Assembly: GCF_023516435.1 (NCBI RefSeq)
Contig: NZ_CP097332.1
Location: forward strand, 310,001-374,000
Reading direction: 5' to 3'
From: Jatrophihabitans telluris
Lineage (GTDB): Bacteria; Actinomycetota; Actinomycetes; Mycobacteriales; Jatrophihabitantaceae
Length of the DNA stretch: 64,000 nucleotides
Both the position numbers and the translations under genes were made by a program. A model generated the notes under the pieces. It ran no database searches. It was not told the DNA's origin and saw nothing but the letters and a program-made list of their open reading frames with translations. Shown piece after piece: positions 33,408 through 43,314 of this stretch; the stretch's first letter is position 1, and each line of letters begins with the position of its first letter.

Positions 33408-33815
33408 TCAGACTTCGATGAAGCTGAGCAGGTGCAACAGTGCGCCGCCGTAGGCCTGTTCCGGATCGGCGTCGACGAACTCAGCCTCCGCGCCACCGAC
33501 CTCGACGCGTACCCGCCACCCCTCGCTCGTCCGGTCGAGGGTCCGGAAGGTGCCCGCCAGCAGTTCGCGCAACTGCGTTTCCCTCGGTAGCCACAGGGCG
33601 TGCCGGTCCTCGACGGAGTCCAACGCCCACTCCGTCGTTCCGTTGAAGCCGATCACGGCCCCCTGGGGCAGCTGGTGCACCTCGACCGTCATGTCCGACA
33701 GGACGAACACCTCACCGGCCATCTCGTTCTGGGTGATCACGAACCGGTCGCCGGTCGCGGGTTTCCAGCGCAGACCCGCGGAACGCAGGGCGGTGGACAG
33801 TTCGACGGAGATCAT
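33408..33815 (-). CDS. Conserved actinobacterial protein of the kind annotated as pilus assembly protein CpaE
   Basis: A 135-residue protein: MISVELSTALRSAGLRW, MAGEVFVLSDMTVEVHQL, GFNGTTEWALDSVE, LWLPRETQLRELL. It matches a small actinobacterial family often labelled CpaE although it lacks an ATPase domain; the real function is not established. The ATG at 33815 overlaps the stop of the upstream membrane hydrolase-like gene by four bases. Confidence 0.7.
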   Translation of the reverse strand: MISVELSTALRSAGLRWKPATGDRFVITQNEMAGEVFVLSDMTVEVHQLPQGAVIGFNGTTEWALDSVEDRHALWLPRETQLRELLAGTFRTLDRTSEGWRVRVEVGGAEAEFVDADPEQAYGGALLHLLSFIEV

Positions 33816-36615
33816 GCCCCCATTATCGTCGGCGGCGGCTGGGACGGTTGCCCGACGGCCCTGCCGTCCGTCCGACCGGCGGTGTTGCCGTCCGTCCGAC
33901 CGGCGGTGTTGCGGTCCGTCCGACCAGTGGCGTGGCTGTCCGTCCGGCGTGGGCCGGTGCGGTTCGGCTGCATCGCCGAGGCGGGTGTGTCGGGGACCTG
34001 GGCGGTGAGCGCGATCTCCGCGAGCGTGACGAACCCGGCGGCTCGCACGACAGCGGCGTCCCACTCCGGATCCTTCCAGTAGTCCGAGTGCCGGTGCAGA
34101 CCTAGGAAGTAGGCCGAGGTACCCGTTCCGATGGCGGACAGGGACGCCGGCCGGACCGGATCGGCCAACCAGTGTTCGCGTCCAAGGATGCGGGCGTGCT
34201 CGGCGGTCATGCCGTCGGACTCCTCCAGCCGGCCCACGCAGTCCGAGTCGGCCGGCGTCAGCAGGCAGGCCGCCAGTGCCTCACCGGAGGCGGTGACACC
34301 CAGGTTCCAGGACAGCACCGCGCCGCCCAGCGGATCGGTGCCGCGAGCCAGGTTTCGCCAGCGTCCGTCGAGGCGCTGCAGCATCATGCGGTAGGAGGGG
34401 ACGTCGATGACGGACGGGAAGCCGCGCGGGTAGGCCCACTGCAGCTGCGATCCGGCGGTGACCAGGCCGAGTCGCTGCGCGGCGTCGGTACCGGCCGTGT
34501 CGCCCAGCACCCGCAGGGTAGCGGCGGCGACCAGCAGGCTGCCTTGGCTGTGCCCGCAGAGCACGACCCGATACCCCTGCGCGAGGTAGCGCTCGACGCG
34601 GTCGGCCAGTTCGGGCACCACCTTCTGCGCGTAGCAGGGCGGGATGAACGGATGGGCCGAGCGCGGCCAGTAGGAGGCGAGGTCCCAGAGGATGCCCAGT
34701 TGTCGTGCGGTGTTCGGTCGGCGCGCCGCGGTGTACACGGCGTAGAGCAGTCCGAGCGCCAGGGCGTCGAGGGCCAGGACCCCGATATTGCCGAGGTCGT
34801 TGTACACGGCCTCGGAGGAGAGTCGAAGCCAGCGCACCGGTTCGGTCAGCACCGCATGGTTGGACAGCGCCCCGATCCAGTGCGGGAGCGGTCTCCGGTA
34901 GGCCGGCGCGTGCTCGGTGAGCATCCACTGCGCCTGCAGGGCCAAGGCGCCGATGACGGCCATCACCAGCGCCAGACCCGTCAGGATCCGGGCGCCCCAG
35001 AACTTGAGCCGCGCGATCTCCCAGGCGGCCGCCACGGTGCGCCTGCCGCCGCCGGATGTGCTGTCCTGCAGGAGGAAACCGGGCGCGTACCGCACGACGC
35101 TGGCGCGCAGCACCCTGATCAGAGTGGCCAGTATCAAGGTCACGGTGAAGGCGGCGATCAGGATGGCGGTGAGGCCCCAGAGCACCGTTACGTTGCCGTA
35201 GAACATCGGTAGTTTGAGCCGGTTCCCCGCGCCTGGAGCGGTGACCAGTTGCGGGCGGCAACTACCGTGCAGGCATCCGCTTGCGGTATAGGACAGGCCC
35301 ACCCCGAGCCCGGCGCCGAGCAGGGCCGCCAGTGCTGTGATCGGCGCAGAGAACCAACCCTGCGCCCAGGGACGGAAGGGGTGCGGCGTCTCATACGACG
35401 ATCCCAGTGCGCGATGCGGCTTCCAGGCCTGCGCGGCCGGCAGGATCAACGCCAGCGACAGCAGCAGGGTGAGCAGAGCGAGGGCGGTCATCAACAGCCC
35501 GACCGTGTCGTCCGAGCCCGGAAGGGGCAGCGGATTGTGGTCCGCGGCCAGTCCGTAGGGAGCCGTCGACGCTGTCGGTGCGACCCAGGCGGCGAGCAGG
35601 AGGAGCACGACCATCGCGGCCGAGGAAGCGCGGCCGGCGACGATGGCCAGTTGCTTGTGCCAGCGGTGGCCGAAGGCGTCGGTGGGATCGTCGAGCACCG
35701 TCGTGGCCAGCAGGCTGAAGGCCAGGATGATTCCGGCGATGATCCACAGTACGAGCCGGAACGCGGACTTCGGCGGATGAGGCCCGCCGAGAATGAGCAG
35801 CGTCGCCGTGCAGACCGAGGCAGCGACATGCAGCGCGCGCAGTGTCGGCACATCCGGATCGCCGGAGTAGAACGCGGAGCTGGCGGCGGCAACGCCCGAG
35901 TCGGCGCTCGGACGGCGGACCGCGACATTGCTACTCCAGGCTGCGGTCGAGATCTGGTTGATGATCGCGATCACGACGAGCAGCAGAAGGCCGCCGATCA
36001 TGCTCCGCCGCCAGGGATGTTCGAAGAACCATCCCAGGTGTGAGACCGAGCCGAGGCACCGGTTCGTGCCGGTTGCGCACTGATTGACCAGCAGGTCCAT
36101 GACGATCACCGTGAGCTGTGCCACGAGCAGGCAGCTCAGCACGATGCCGATCAGGCGCAGGACGGCACGGCACAAACCGAGCATCGCCACGCCGGGTCCG
36201 CGGACCAGCCACCGCGGCGGCAGCATCCAGTGCGCAACGTTGGCCATGGCAAACGGGAAGAGCAGCGCCCAGATCGCCTTCGACCACCCGCCGGAGGTCA
36301 TCTTTCCCCAGTGGTATCCCTCGACGAGGTGCTCCACCGGTCCGTCGGGGGTCTCCAGCGGGGGATCGGCAGGGGGCGGCTCAACTCGTCGGCCGGGCGG
36401 AAGATGCGGCCGACGCCGTCACCGGCCACCTGGATCACGTGCGGTGTGTCGAGCAGGCTGGCCGGTGCGGTGCCGCTCACGCCGTGCACGCGGATCTCGA
36501 CGATGGTCCGGTGCGGATCGGTCGGGTGCGGATCGGTCGGGTGCGGATCGTTCGGTTGCCGATCGGTCGGGTGCGGATCGGTCGGGTGCGGATCGGTCGG
36601 GTGCGGATCAGTCAT
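33812..36615 (-). pseudogene. Large membrane protein with alpha/beta-hydrolase-like domain, interrupted by a frameshift
   Basis: The N-terminal frame from 36615 reads DPHPT repeats, then IVEIRVHGVSGTAPASLLDT and GDGVGRIFRPADE. The main frame picks up as PLETPDGPVEHLVEGYHWG and runs 830 codons with about a dozen helices to a C-terminal hydrolase-like part with the nucleophile elbow CGHSQGS. Each frame continues exactly where the other should, so one indel near 36375-36390 splits a roughly 930-residue protein. It could be a true mutation or a sequence error. The GHSQG suggests a lipase/esterase-like activity at the membrane. Confidence 0.7.
36511..36615 (-). repeat. 15-bp tandem repeat coding for DPHPT units
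   Basis: Seven units of GTGCGGATCGGTCGG (plus strand) with a few substitutions, at the 5' end of the frameshifted membrane protein gene, giving seven Asp-Pro-His-Pro-Thr-like pentapeptides straight after the start Met. Confidence 0.95.
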
Positions 36616-36727
36616 AGCGGACAACCCCCTGCGCAGCTGCTTCCCTCAGCTGCAGGAGACAACGGTCCCGCGTCAGATACGTTCGGGCAAGAGCTGTTCA
36701 GCCCCGGGGCCGAGCTGCCGGTGGTAG

Positions 36728-37666
36728 TCAGCCCGTGGCGACGGCCTGCTGAGCCAGCGCCTGCAGGGCGGCGTCGTTGTTGTTCGTGGTTCCGGAGGTG
36801 TAGGCCGCCTCGGCGACGCTGACCTGTTTGTCGTTGCGCTGGGCGGCGAAAGCGGCGTTGTCGGAGATGTGGGCCGGTGCGTTGGTGAACGTCGTCCCCT
36901 CCCGCAGGAGATCGTTGACGTTGCCCGTACCGTCGGCACTGACGAGCTTGTCGAACAGATTTGCCTTACCACTGTTGGTGAAAGTGATCACGTACGACGC
37001 GATCACCACGGTCCGGTTGCTGCTCTGGGTGGTGATCAGTGCCCGGTGCAGCGACGAGCACGGGGTCTTGGCGAGGAAAGCGGCAACCCGGCCGTAGGAA
37101 TGACCCGCGCAGTCGGTCTGGTCGTCGGCGGCCTGCTGCGTCCAGCCGGTGGGCAGGTTGGGGTTGGCGGAGCTGCTGCCGTTGGATGCTGAACTGCCCG
37201 GTGCGGACGAACTGGCCGCACCCGATTTCGGTGCGGTGGCACCCGTGTTCGACTTGTGCGGTCCGTGCACGACGAGCAGGAACCCGAGCACGAGCAGGCT
37301 CACGACCAGCCACGCTCCGACAATGGCGGCAATCACCGGCAGACGGCTGCGGGGCTCGTCCTCGAGATCGTCGGCGAAGGCGTGGTAGCCGCTGCGTTGG
37401 TAGCCGGACGCCAGGGTTGGGTCTTCATAACCCGGCTGATACTGGGGCTGGCGGTAGTCCGGGCCGGCCGAGCCAGGCTCGTAGCCGGACGGCTGGTACG
37501 GGGGTGGCGTGCCGGGCTGATATCCAGTGGGCTGGTATCCGCCGGGTTGGTAACCAGCCGGGGGCGGAGTTGTGCGGGGCTGTGCGGCGGGGGGCTGTGC
37601 GGCGTTCTCCGGCGTCGCTTCGGAGCCCCCGCTCCACTCCTCGTCGGGATCGGTCAGCCAGCTCAC
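36728..37666 (-). CDS. Single-pass membrane protein with Pro/Gly/Tyr-rich cytoplasmic tail
   Basis: A 312-residue protein: an acidic start (MSWLTDPDEEWSGG), a low-complexity region of YQPGGYQPTGYQPG-type repeats (about residues 35-90), one membrane helix (VIAAIVGAWLVVSLLVLGFL, about 110-130), a Ser/Gly linker, and a C-terminal extracytoplasmic domain with two Cys (TDCAGHSYG and TPCSSLH). This is the general layout of actinobacterial septum- or wall-associated proteins of unknown function. The outer-domain family is not recognised. Confidence 0.65.
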   Translation of the reverse strand: MSWLTDPDEEWSGGSEATPENAAQPPAAQPRTTPPPAGYQPGGYQPTGYQPGTPPPYQPSGYEPGSAGPDYRQPQYQPGYEDPTLASGYQRSGYHAFADDLEDEPRSRLPVIAAIVGAWLVVSLLVLGFLLVVHGPHKSNTGATAPKSGAASSSAPGSSASNGSSSANPNLPTGWTQQAADDQTDCAGHSYGRVAAFLAKTPCSSLHRALITTQSSNRTVVIASYVITFTNSGKANLFDKLVSADGTGNVNDLLREGTTFTNAPAHISDNAAFAAQRNDKQVSVAEAAYTSGTTNNNDAALQALAQQAVATG

Positions 37667-37833
37667 GTCACTACCTCTTTGCGCCGGCGCTCGTCGCCCG
37701 CTCAGCCGCTACCGTAGCCGGACCAGGCTCACACACGTGTTCGGACGAGGTGAACAGGAGCCCGCGCAGGGCAGGTGCCCCCCGGATCCCGGGGCTCGCA
37801 CGCGCGCGGCCGAGCGATAGGGAGAATGTCAGA

Positions 37834-39018
37834 ATGGCGGACGAGCTGCACTATGACGTGGTCGTTGTCGGGCTGGGCGCGATGGGTTCGTCCGCGGCGC
37901 ACCATCTGGCCCGTCGCGGCGCGCGTGTGCTCGGAGTGGAACAGTTCACTCCGGCTCACTCGCTGGGATCGTCACACGGCGAGACCCGCATCGTGCGGCA
38001 GGCGTACTTCGAGAAGCCCGACTACGTGCCGCTGCTACAGCGTTCCTACGAGTTGTGGGACGAGCTGTCGGCCGACTTCGGGGAGGAGCTGTTCACCCGG
38101 TGCGGGGCGCTGATGATCGGCGAACCCGATTCGGCCGTGGTGACCGGCACCCTGGAGTCGGCACGGCGCTGGAATCTGCCGCACGAGGTGCTCGACGCTG
38201 CCGCGATGCGCGAGCGTTATCCGCAGTTCACGCTGCCCCCGTCGCAGGTGGCGGTGTTCGAGGCCAACGCCGGTTTCGCGCGTCCGGAGGCGAGCGTGCT
38301 CGCCAACATCGAGCTCGCGCTGCAGGCCGGGGCCGAGCTCTGGTTCGACACCGAAGTGGACTCCGTGCAGCTCGGGCCGTCCGGGGTGCACATTAACGCC
38401 GGTGGTGTCGAGGTGACGGCCGAGCGGGCGGTGCTGGCGGTGGGTGCCTGGGCCTCGGCGGCCCTGGGCGATTCCGCGCTGGCACGGTTGAGTGACTTCG
38501 GGGTCGAGGTCACCCGGCAGACCGTGCACTGGTTCGAGCCGGTCGGTGGTGCCCAGGCGCTGGCGGACTACGTCCCGGACAAGATGCCGGTGTACCTGTG
38601 GGAGTGGCCGCACTCCTCCGGTGACGCCGTCGACATCTACGGATTCCCTTATTTGGAAGGGGATCCTGGAGTGAAGGTGAGCCTGTACAAGGCCGGCGAC
38701 GTGGTCGATCCGCGGACCGTCGACCGATCGGTGTCGGACTCTGACGCCGAGCGCCTGGCCCCGGTGCTGCAGCGGTCCCTGCCGGGGCTGGCCGGGCGGC
38801 GGGTGAAGGGCAGCGCGTGCATGTACGCAGGCGTGGCCGATGACGACTTCATCCTCGGAATCCATCCGGGCTCGTCCGGCCGCGTCGTGCTGGCGGTCGG
38901 GTTCTCCGGTCACGGCTTCAAGTTCATGCCGGTGGTGGGCGAGATCGTCGCGGACCTCGCCCTGACCGGGAAGACCAGCCTGGACATCGACTTCCTGAGT
39001 CCGTCCCGCCTCCGCTAG
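37834..39018 (+). CDS. Monomeric sarcosine oxidase / N-methyltryptophan oxidase-like flavoprotein
   Basis: A 394-residue FAD enzyme with VVVGLGAMGSSAAHHLARRG and an acidic strand end (GVEQF) for FAD binding near residues 9-42. The region KGSACMYAGVADDDFILG matches the site where monomeric sarcosine oxidases bind FAD covalently through Cys. GFSGHGFKFMPVVGE near the end completes the family pattern. It should oxidise an N-methyl amino acid to give formaldehyde and H2O2. GGGAGAA at 37820-37826 supports the ATG at 37834. Confidence 0.85.
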   Translation: MADELHYDVVVVGLGAMGSSAAHHLARRGARVLGVEQFTPAHSLGSSHGETRIVRQAYFEKPDYVPLLQRSYELWDELSADFGEELFTRCGALMIGEPDSAVVTGTLESARRWNLPHEVLDAAAMRERYPQFTLPPSQVAVFEANAGFARPEASVLANIELALQAGAELWFDTEVDSVQLGPSGVHINAGGVEVTAERAVLAVGAWASAALGDSALARLSDFGVEVTRQTVHWFEPVGGAQALADYVPDKMPVYLWEWPHSSGDAVDIYGFPYLEGDPGVKVSLYKAGDVVDPRTVDRSVSDSDAERLAPVLQRSLPGLAGRRVKGSACMYAGVADDDFILGIHPGSSGRVVLAVGFSGHGFKFMPVVGEIVADLALTGKTSLDIDFLSPSRLR

Positions 39019-39027
39019 CCGCTTCCA

Positions 39028-39187
39028 CGTTGACGTTGCCCTTGTTGCGCGCGTCCGCACGTTGACGTTGCCCTTGTTGCGCGTCGTCGGGCGTTGACGT
39101 TGCCCTTGTTGCGCGTCGTCAGGCGTTGACGTTGCCCTTGTTGCGCGTCGTCAGGCGTTGACGTTGCCCTTGTTGCGCGTCGTCAGC
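39028..39187 (+). repeat. 32-bp-period intergenic repeat, cluster A (five units)
   Basis: Core CGTTGACGTTGCCCTTGTTG begins at 39028, 39060, 39092, 39124 and 39156: an exact 32-bp period with a ~22-bp conserved core and ~10 bp that varies between units. It fills the space between the convergent oxidase and AI-2E transporter genes and ends at the transporter stop codon. Confidence 0.95.
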
Positions 39188-40259
39188 TGTGATCAGTGAT
39201 CGGGAAGATGACCTCACGCACCAGAACCCGCAGGCCCAGCGCGACCGGGACCGCGAACAAGGCGCCGGGTATGCCGAGAATTGCCCCGCCCAGGATCACC
39301 GACGGAACCGTGATCACGCCGGGAAGCTCGACCGAGTAGCGCATGACCCTGGGCTGGATCAGATAGTCCTCGGCCATCCGGTAGCCGATGTAGAAGGCCA
39401 GGGTTGCGATGGCCGTCGGGAGGCTGACCGTGAGTGAGACCAGGGTGACGATGATGCCCCCGATCGTGGAGCCGAGTACGGGAACAAGAGCAAGAACCGA
39501 AACCAGCGCTCCGAGCAGAACCGCGTACGGGATCCCCCAGCACGCCGCCCAGATGGCGGTGCCGGCACCGCAGAGGAGCGCGATCAGGACCGTCGAGAGC
39601 ATGTAGCGACCGACCTGTCCAAGCAGGTCGTCGACGAGTATTCCGACCCGTGCGCGACGTGACATCGGGATGGCCTTCATCGCCACGTCCCGCATCCTCG
39701 GCAGTTCGATCGCGAAGTACAGCGACAGGAACGCCACGACGGCGACGTCCGTCACGCCTTCGAACAGCAAGGCGCCGCTGGTGAGCACGTAGTTGAGGAG
39801 TTTCGTCGGATTCAGACTGCTGGTCGACGAGCTCGTCGAGGTCGCGAGCTTGGCACCGAGTGATCCGAGGTGCCCTTCGGCGTTCTTGATCAGCTCCGGA
39901 ACCTGTTTGATCAGGCTGGGCAGCTGGCTCGTCGCGGCGTCGGCGGCGAGGAAGAACGGCGCGGTGAGCAGCGTGACGACCGCCAGCCAGGTCAGGAAAG
40001 CCGCGACCGGACGGGCCAGGCCACGGCGTTGCAGGAACTGCACCAATGGATCCAGGGTCACGCCGATGAGCAGGGCGAAGGCGACGAGCAGGACGACGGT
40101 CCGCAGCCGCTCGATGATCACGAACCCGAGGTAGGCCACCCCGACGCCGACGGCGAACCAGGCCGCGAAGGCGATGACCGAACGGGGTCGTCGGATGGTC
40201 ACCTCGGCTTGGGATGCCTCCGGGGTGCCCCCGACCTCGACCGCGCCTGTGGTGTCCAT
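39183..40259 (-). CDS. AI-2E/PerM-family transporter
   Basis: A 358-residue membrane protein with about eight helices, a soluble segment after helix three (SLIKQVPELIKNAEGHLGS), and the late ALLGALVSVLALVPVLGS and GYRMAEDYLIQPRVM motifs typical of the AI-2E transporter family. The substrate is uncertain, as members include autoinducer exporters and ion antiporters. The ATG at 40259 is chosen because the frame further upstream is Arg-rich and unlike a transporter N-terminus. Confidence 0.82.
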   Translation of the reverse strand: MDTTGAVEVGGTPEASQAEVTIRRPRSVIAFAAWFAVGVGVAYLGFVIIERLRTVVLLVAFALLIGVTLDPLVQFLQRRGLARPVAAFLTWLAVVTLLTAPFFLAADAATSQLPSLIKQVPELIKNAEGHLGSLGAKLATSTSSSTSSLNPTKLLNYVLTSGALLFEGVTDVAVVAFLSLYFAIELPRMRDVAMKAIPMSRRARVGILVDDLLGQVGRYMLSTVLIALLCGAGTAIWAACWGIPYAVLLGALVSVLALVPVLGSTIGGIIVTLVSLTVSLPTAIATLAFYIGYRMAEDYLIQPRVMRYSVELPGVITVPSVILGGAILGIPGALFAVPVALGLRVLVREVIFPITDHS

Positions 40260-40466
40260 CGCAAGCCAGGCTAGTGGACGGAATCGGGTTCCGGCCGGTC
40301 CTGCGCCGAGGACAGGTGCCCCCGACCAGCCGCGACGTTCACAGCAAGCGCTGTCTTTTCTCCCAGGATCCGGCGAGGTGCGGCGAGTTAATTGAGTGAG
40401 GACGAGAGCAGCAGCTCCCAACCACTTGACCACCGCAGCGTCATTCGCATCGAAGAGGTAGCCACG

Positions 40467-42203
40467 ATGAACGACCAGCCCACCCCTGAGGCCAACGATC
40501 CGCGCCCGGCCGACACGCAGGGCGACCGGCCCGGTGCGCAACCGCCGGTGACGGCTCGTCCCGTCGGGCCCACCGATGACTATGGCGCTCCAAGCTTCTA
40601 CCACCAGACCCGCGGCTACGGCGAAGGTCCGGCGACCGAGGCAACGGGCGATGCGCAGGCGCAGTACCCGGCGCCGCCGTCGCAGCTGGACGAGGCCAAC
40701 CAGCCGTACCCGTCCCAGCCGTTAGGCCAGCCGAACCCATCCCAGCCGTACCCGTCCCAGCCGTTCGGCCAGGCGTACGCGTCCCAGGCGTACCCGTCCC
40801 AGGCGTACCCGTCCCAGGCGTACCCGTCCCAGGCGTACCCGTCCCAGGCGTACCCGTCCCAGGCGTATCCGTCCCAGGCGTTCGGCCAGCCCGATCCGTA
40901 CCAGCCGAATCCCTACGGTGGCCAGCAGTACTGGGCTCCGGCGAACTACTGGGCGCCCCCGCAACCGCACCAGTCCGTCGCGGCGGGAACGGGTGCCAAC
41001 GTCCCGCGCCACCGCCGGGTGCTCATCGGATCGGTGGCGGCCGCGTGCGCGGTGGGCCTGACCGTGGGCGCGGTGGCCTACTCGGTTGCTCAGTCCAACC
41101 GCAATTCCACGGCGCAGACCTCGGTCACGGCACCTGCCCAGAGCGGCACCGGGTCCTCAGGTTCATCAGGGTCGGACGGGACGTCCGGCGGCACCTCCGG
41201 CGGGGGCCAGTTCGGTTGGAGCAACCCGTTCGGGTCCAACGGCCTGGGCAACTCCGGGTCGTCGGGCACGTCCAGCACCGCGACGAAGGCCACCGCGGCC
41301 CAGTCCAAAGGCGTCGTGGACATCAACACCGTGCTCGACTACGGGACCGGAAAGGCCGCCGGGACCGGGATCGTGTTGAACTCGGACGGGACGATCCTGA
41401 CGAACAACCACGTGGTCCAGGGCTCGACGAGCATCTCGGTCACCGTCGTCAGTACCGGTAAGACCTACACGGCAACCGTCGTCGGCACCGACCCGACGGA
41501 CGACGTCGCCGTGCTGAAGCTCGCGAACGCTTCGGGGCTGACCACGGCCAGCCTCGGCAACTCGAGCGCGGTCGCGGCCGGTGACAAGGTGACCGCAGTA
41601 GGAAACGCCGGCGGAACCGGTGGGACGCCGAGCGCCGCCGCCGGTAGTGTGACCGCTCTTGACCAGTCGATCACGGCCAGCGATTCCGACGGCAGCAACG
41701 CCGAGAAGCTCACCGGCATGATCCAGGTCGACGCTGACATCCAGGCCGGCGATTCCGGTGGTCCGCTCTACAACTCGGCCGGACAGGTCATCGGGATCGA
41801 TACCGCAGCGTCCTCCTCACAGTCGTCCCAGACGGTCGGGTTCGCCGTTCCGATTGCGAAGGCGACCTCGCTGGCGAGCCAGATTCTTTCGGGGACGGAC
41901 AACTCCACGATCCACCAGGGTTACCCGGCTTTCCTCGGGGTTCAGCTCTCGGCTCAGGCGAGCTCGTCGACCGCGGGCGTGCCGGTGGCCGGCGTCGTCG
42001 CCAACTCGGCAGCAGCCAAGGCGGGCCTGGCTCAGGGCGACACGATCACAGGGATCAACGGCACCGTGGTCAACACCGCGACCGGCCTGTCGGGCCTGCT
42101 CGCCAAGCACAACCCGGGTGACACGATCACGGTCAAGTGGGTTGACGCGAACGGCGCATCCCACACGGCCTCGGTCACCCTGGGTTCGGGGCCGGCGGAC
42201 TGA
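40467..42203 (+). CDS. HtrA/DegP-like membrane-anchored serine protease with PDZ domain
   Basis: A 578-residue protein. Residues 1-180 are a Pro/Gln/Ser-rich cytoplasmic tail containing seven tandem AYPSQ units, followed by a membrane helix (about 186-208), a Ser/Gly linker, and the protease domain with catalytic H315 (LTNNHVVQG), D346 (TDDVAVLKL) and S430 (GDSGGPL). A PDZ domain follows (about 490-575; GVVANSAAAKAGLAQGD). It degrades or processes proteins outside the membrane under stress. GAAGAGG about eight bases upstream supports the ATG at 40467. Confidence 0.92.
   Translation: MNDQPTPEANDPRPADTQGDRPGAQPPVTARPVGPTDDYGAPSFYHQTRGYGEGPATEATGDAQAQYPAPPSQLDEANQPYPSQPLGQPNPSQPYPSQPFGQAYASQAYPSQAYPSQAYPSQAYPSQAYPSQAYPSQAFGQPDPYQPNPYGGQQYWAPANYWAPPQPHQSVAAGTGANVPRHRRVLIGSVAAACAVGLTVGAVAYSVAQSNRNSTAQTSVTAPAQSGTGSSGSSGSDGTSGGTSGGGQFGWSNPFGSNGLGNSGSSGTSSTATKATAAQSKGVVDINTVLDYGTGKAAGTGIVLNSDGTILTNNHVVQGSTSISVTVVSTGKTYTATVVGTDPTDDVAVLKLANASGLTTASLGNSSAVAAGDKVTAVGNAGGTGGTPSAAAGSVTALDQSITASDSDGSNAEKLTGMIQVDADIQAGDSGGPLYNSAGQVIGIDTAASSSQSSQTVGFAVPIAKATSLASQILSGTDNSTIHQGYPAFLGVQLSAQASSSTAGVPVAGVVANSAAAKAGLAQGDTITGINGTVVNTATGLSGLLAKHNPGDTITVKWVDANGASHTASVTLGSGPAD
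40773..40877 (+). repeat. 15-bp tandem repeat coding for AYPSQ units
   Basis: Seven contiguous units of GCGTACCCGTCCCAG in frame within the HtrA cytoplasmic tail; diverged copies extend the pattern to the left from about 40703. Confidence 0.95.
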
Positions 42204-42403
42204 TCGGCACGGCCAGCTCGTCCGGCTGGCGGGATTGCCCCCACAATGCCCCAGCCAGCCGGCGGACCAACCCGGGTGAGCATGCCGGTGTCGGTCGACA
42301 ACTGAACAGCGCGGTCCCCCACCGCGCACCAGCCCGCGACCCGCGGCCGAGACTTAGCTCCGGCCGCGGGTCGCGGCATCTTCCGCCTACGTCCCACGGC
42401 GCT

Positions 42404-42558
42404 CGTTGAGGTTGCCGTTGTTGCGGGCCGGCGCTCGTTGAAGTTGCCGTTGTTGCGGGCCGGCGTTCGTCGAACAACATGGGCAGCGTCGACGCGGGCG
42501 GGTCGACGACGAGGGCAACGTGAGCCCGGGCGGGAGCCGGGGCAACGTGAGCCCGGGC
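42404..42558 (+). repeat. 32-bp-period repeat, cluster B, with a neighbouring 27-bp duplication
   Basis: Two clear units (core variant CGTTGAGGTTGCCGTTGTTG) start at 42404 and 42436, and a degenerate third at 42468, again 32 bp apart. Just beyond, GGCAACGTGAGCCCGGGC occurs at 42514 and 42541. The cluster sits in the 463-bp space between the HtrA gene and the small membrane protein gene; the rest of that space shows no gene or other signal. Confidence 0.85.
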
Positions 42559-42666
42559 CGGAGCCGGGGCCGGGGCCTTGGCCTGGGCCTTGGCCAAAGC
42601 GGATCAGGGTGGGAACCGGGGTTGTCCCCGATCCCGTTTGCCCCTGCTCTTTCTAGCGTCTGACGT

Positions 42667-43314
42667 ATGCCCAGTCCTCCGGCCCGGTCCCGCAAGTCGC
42701 CAACGTTGTTGGCTGCTGGTTGGGCGGCTGCCTTTGCCGCTCTGCACGGCTACTGGGCCGGCGGTGGCAGCGCGGCCAGACCGCCCTTGTCCGGGACGAA
42801 CAGCCATTCGGCGCAGCTTGTTGTGGACGTGGCGGCCATTTCGGTTTGCCTGGCCGGTGTCGCTCTGGCGGTGGGGTTGGCGCAGACCGGTTACCGGGCC
42901 TTGACCTGGATGCTGGCATGTTCGGCCGCGGCGGTGATGTTGTGGCATGCCGGGCTGAACTATGCCTTTCTGGGACTCCGATGCGCGCTCGGGCAGCCCC
43001 TCACCGCAGCTGATCGCTACTCTGCCCTGTTCTACGAGCCGTTCTGGTTACTGGGCGGGATTGTCTGGGCGCTGGCCGCGGCCGGCTACCGACGTCGCCG
43101 CGCGCTCCCGGACACTCGAGGCCGGGCCACGACCGGCAACAAGGGCAACGTCAACGTTGGGGGACCGGCAACAAGGGCAACGTCAACGGCCGTGGGTGTT
43201 CAGGTAACTGTCGATCTCAGCCACGATGCGGGATTTGACGTCGTCCGGGGCGAAGGAGTGCCGGACTCCGTTGCGGGCCAGGTCAGCCAGGCCGGACTCG
43301 TCGAGGCCCAATAG
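42667..43314 (+). CDS. DUF3995-like small membrane protein with a tail running through repeats
   Basis: A 215-residue frame. Residues 1-145 form a four-helix membrane protein opening with ALHGYWAGGG, which recalls DUF3995. From about residue 155 the frame passes through two units of the 32-bp repeat family and then 132 bp antisense to the adenosine-deaminase-family gene, so the tail (about 60 residues) is probably not native. The repeats seem to have removed or displaced the original stop. Confidence 0.6.
   Translation: MPSPPARSRKSPTLLAAGWAAAFAALHGYWAGGGSAARPPLSGTNSHSAQLVVDVAAISVCLAGVALAVGLAQTGYRALTWMLACSAAAVMLWHAGLNYAFLGLRCALGQPLTAADRYSALFYEPFWLLGGIVWALAAAGYRRRRALPDTRGRATTGNKGNVNVGGPATRATSTAVGVQVTVDLSHDAGFDVVRGEGVPDSVAGQVSQAGLVEAQ
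43135..43188 (-). repeat. 32-bp-period repeat, cluster C (two inverted units)
   Basis: GGCAACAAGGGCAACGTCAA starts at 43135 and 43167, exactly 32 bp apart, in reverse orientation to cluster A. It lies at the junction of the convergent DUF3995-like and adenosine-deaminase-like genes and touches the last codons of the latter. Confidence 0.95.

Noticed and set aside
39028-39187. Regularly spaced repeats as a CRISPR array
   Set aside because: Only about 10 bp separates the ~22-bp cores, the gaps are partly conserved, no cas genes are near, and cluster D contains units in both orientations.
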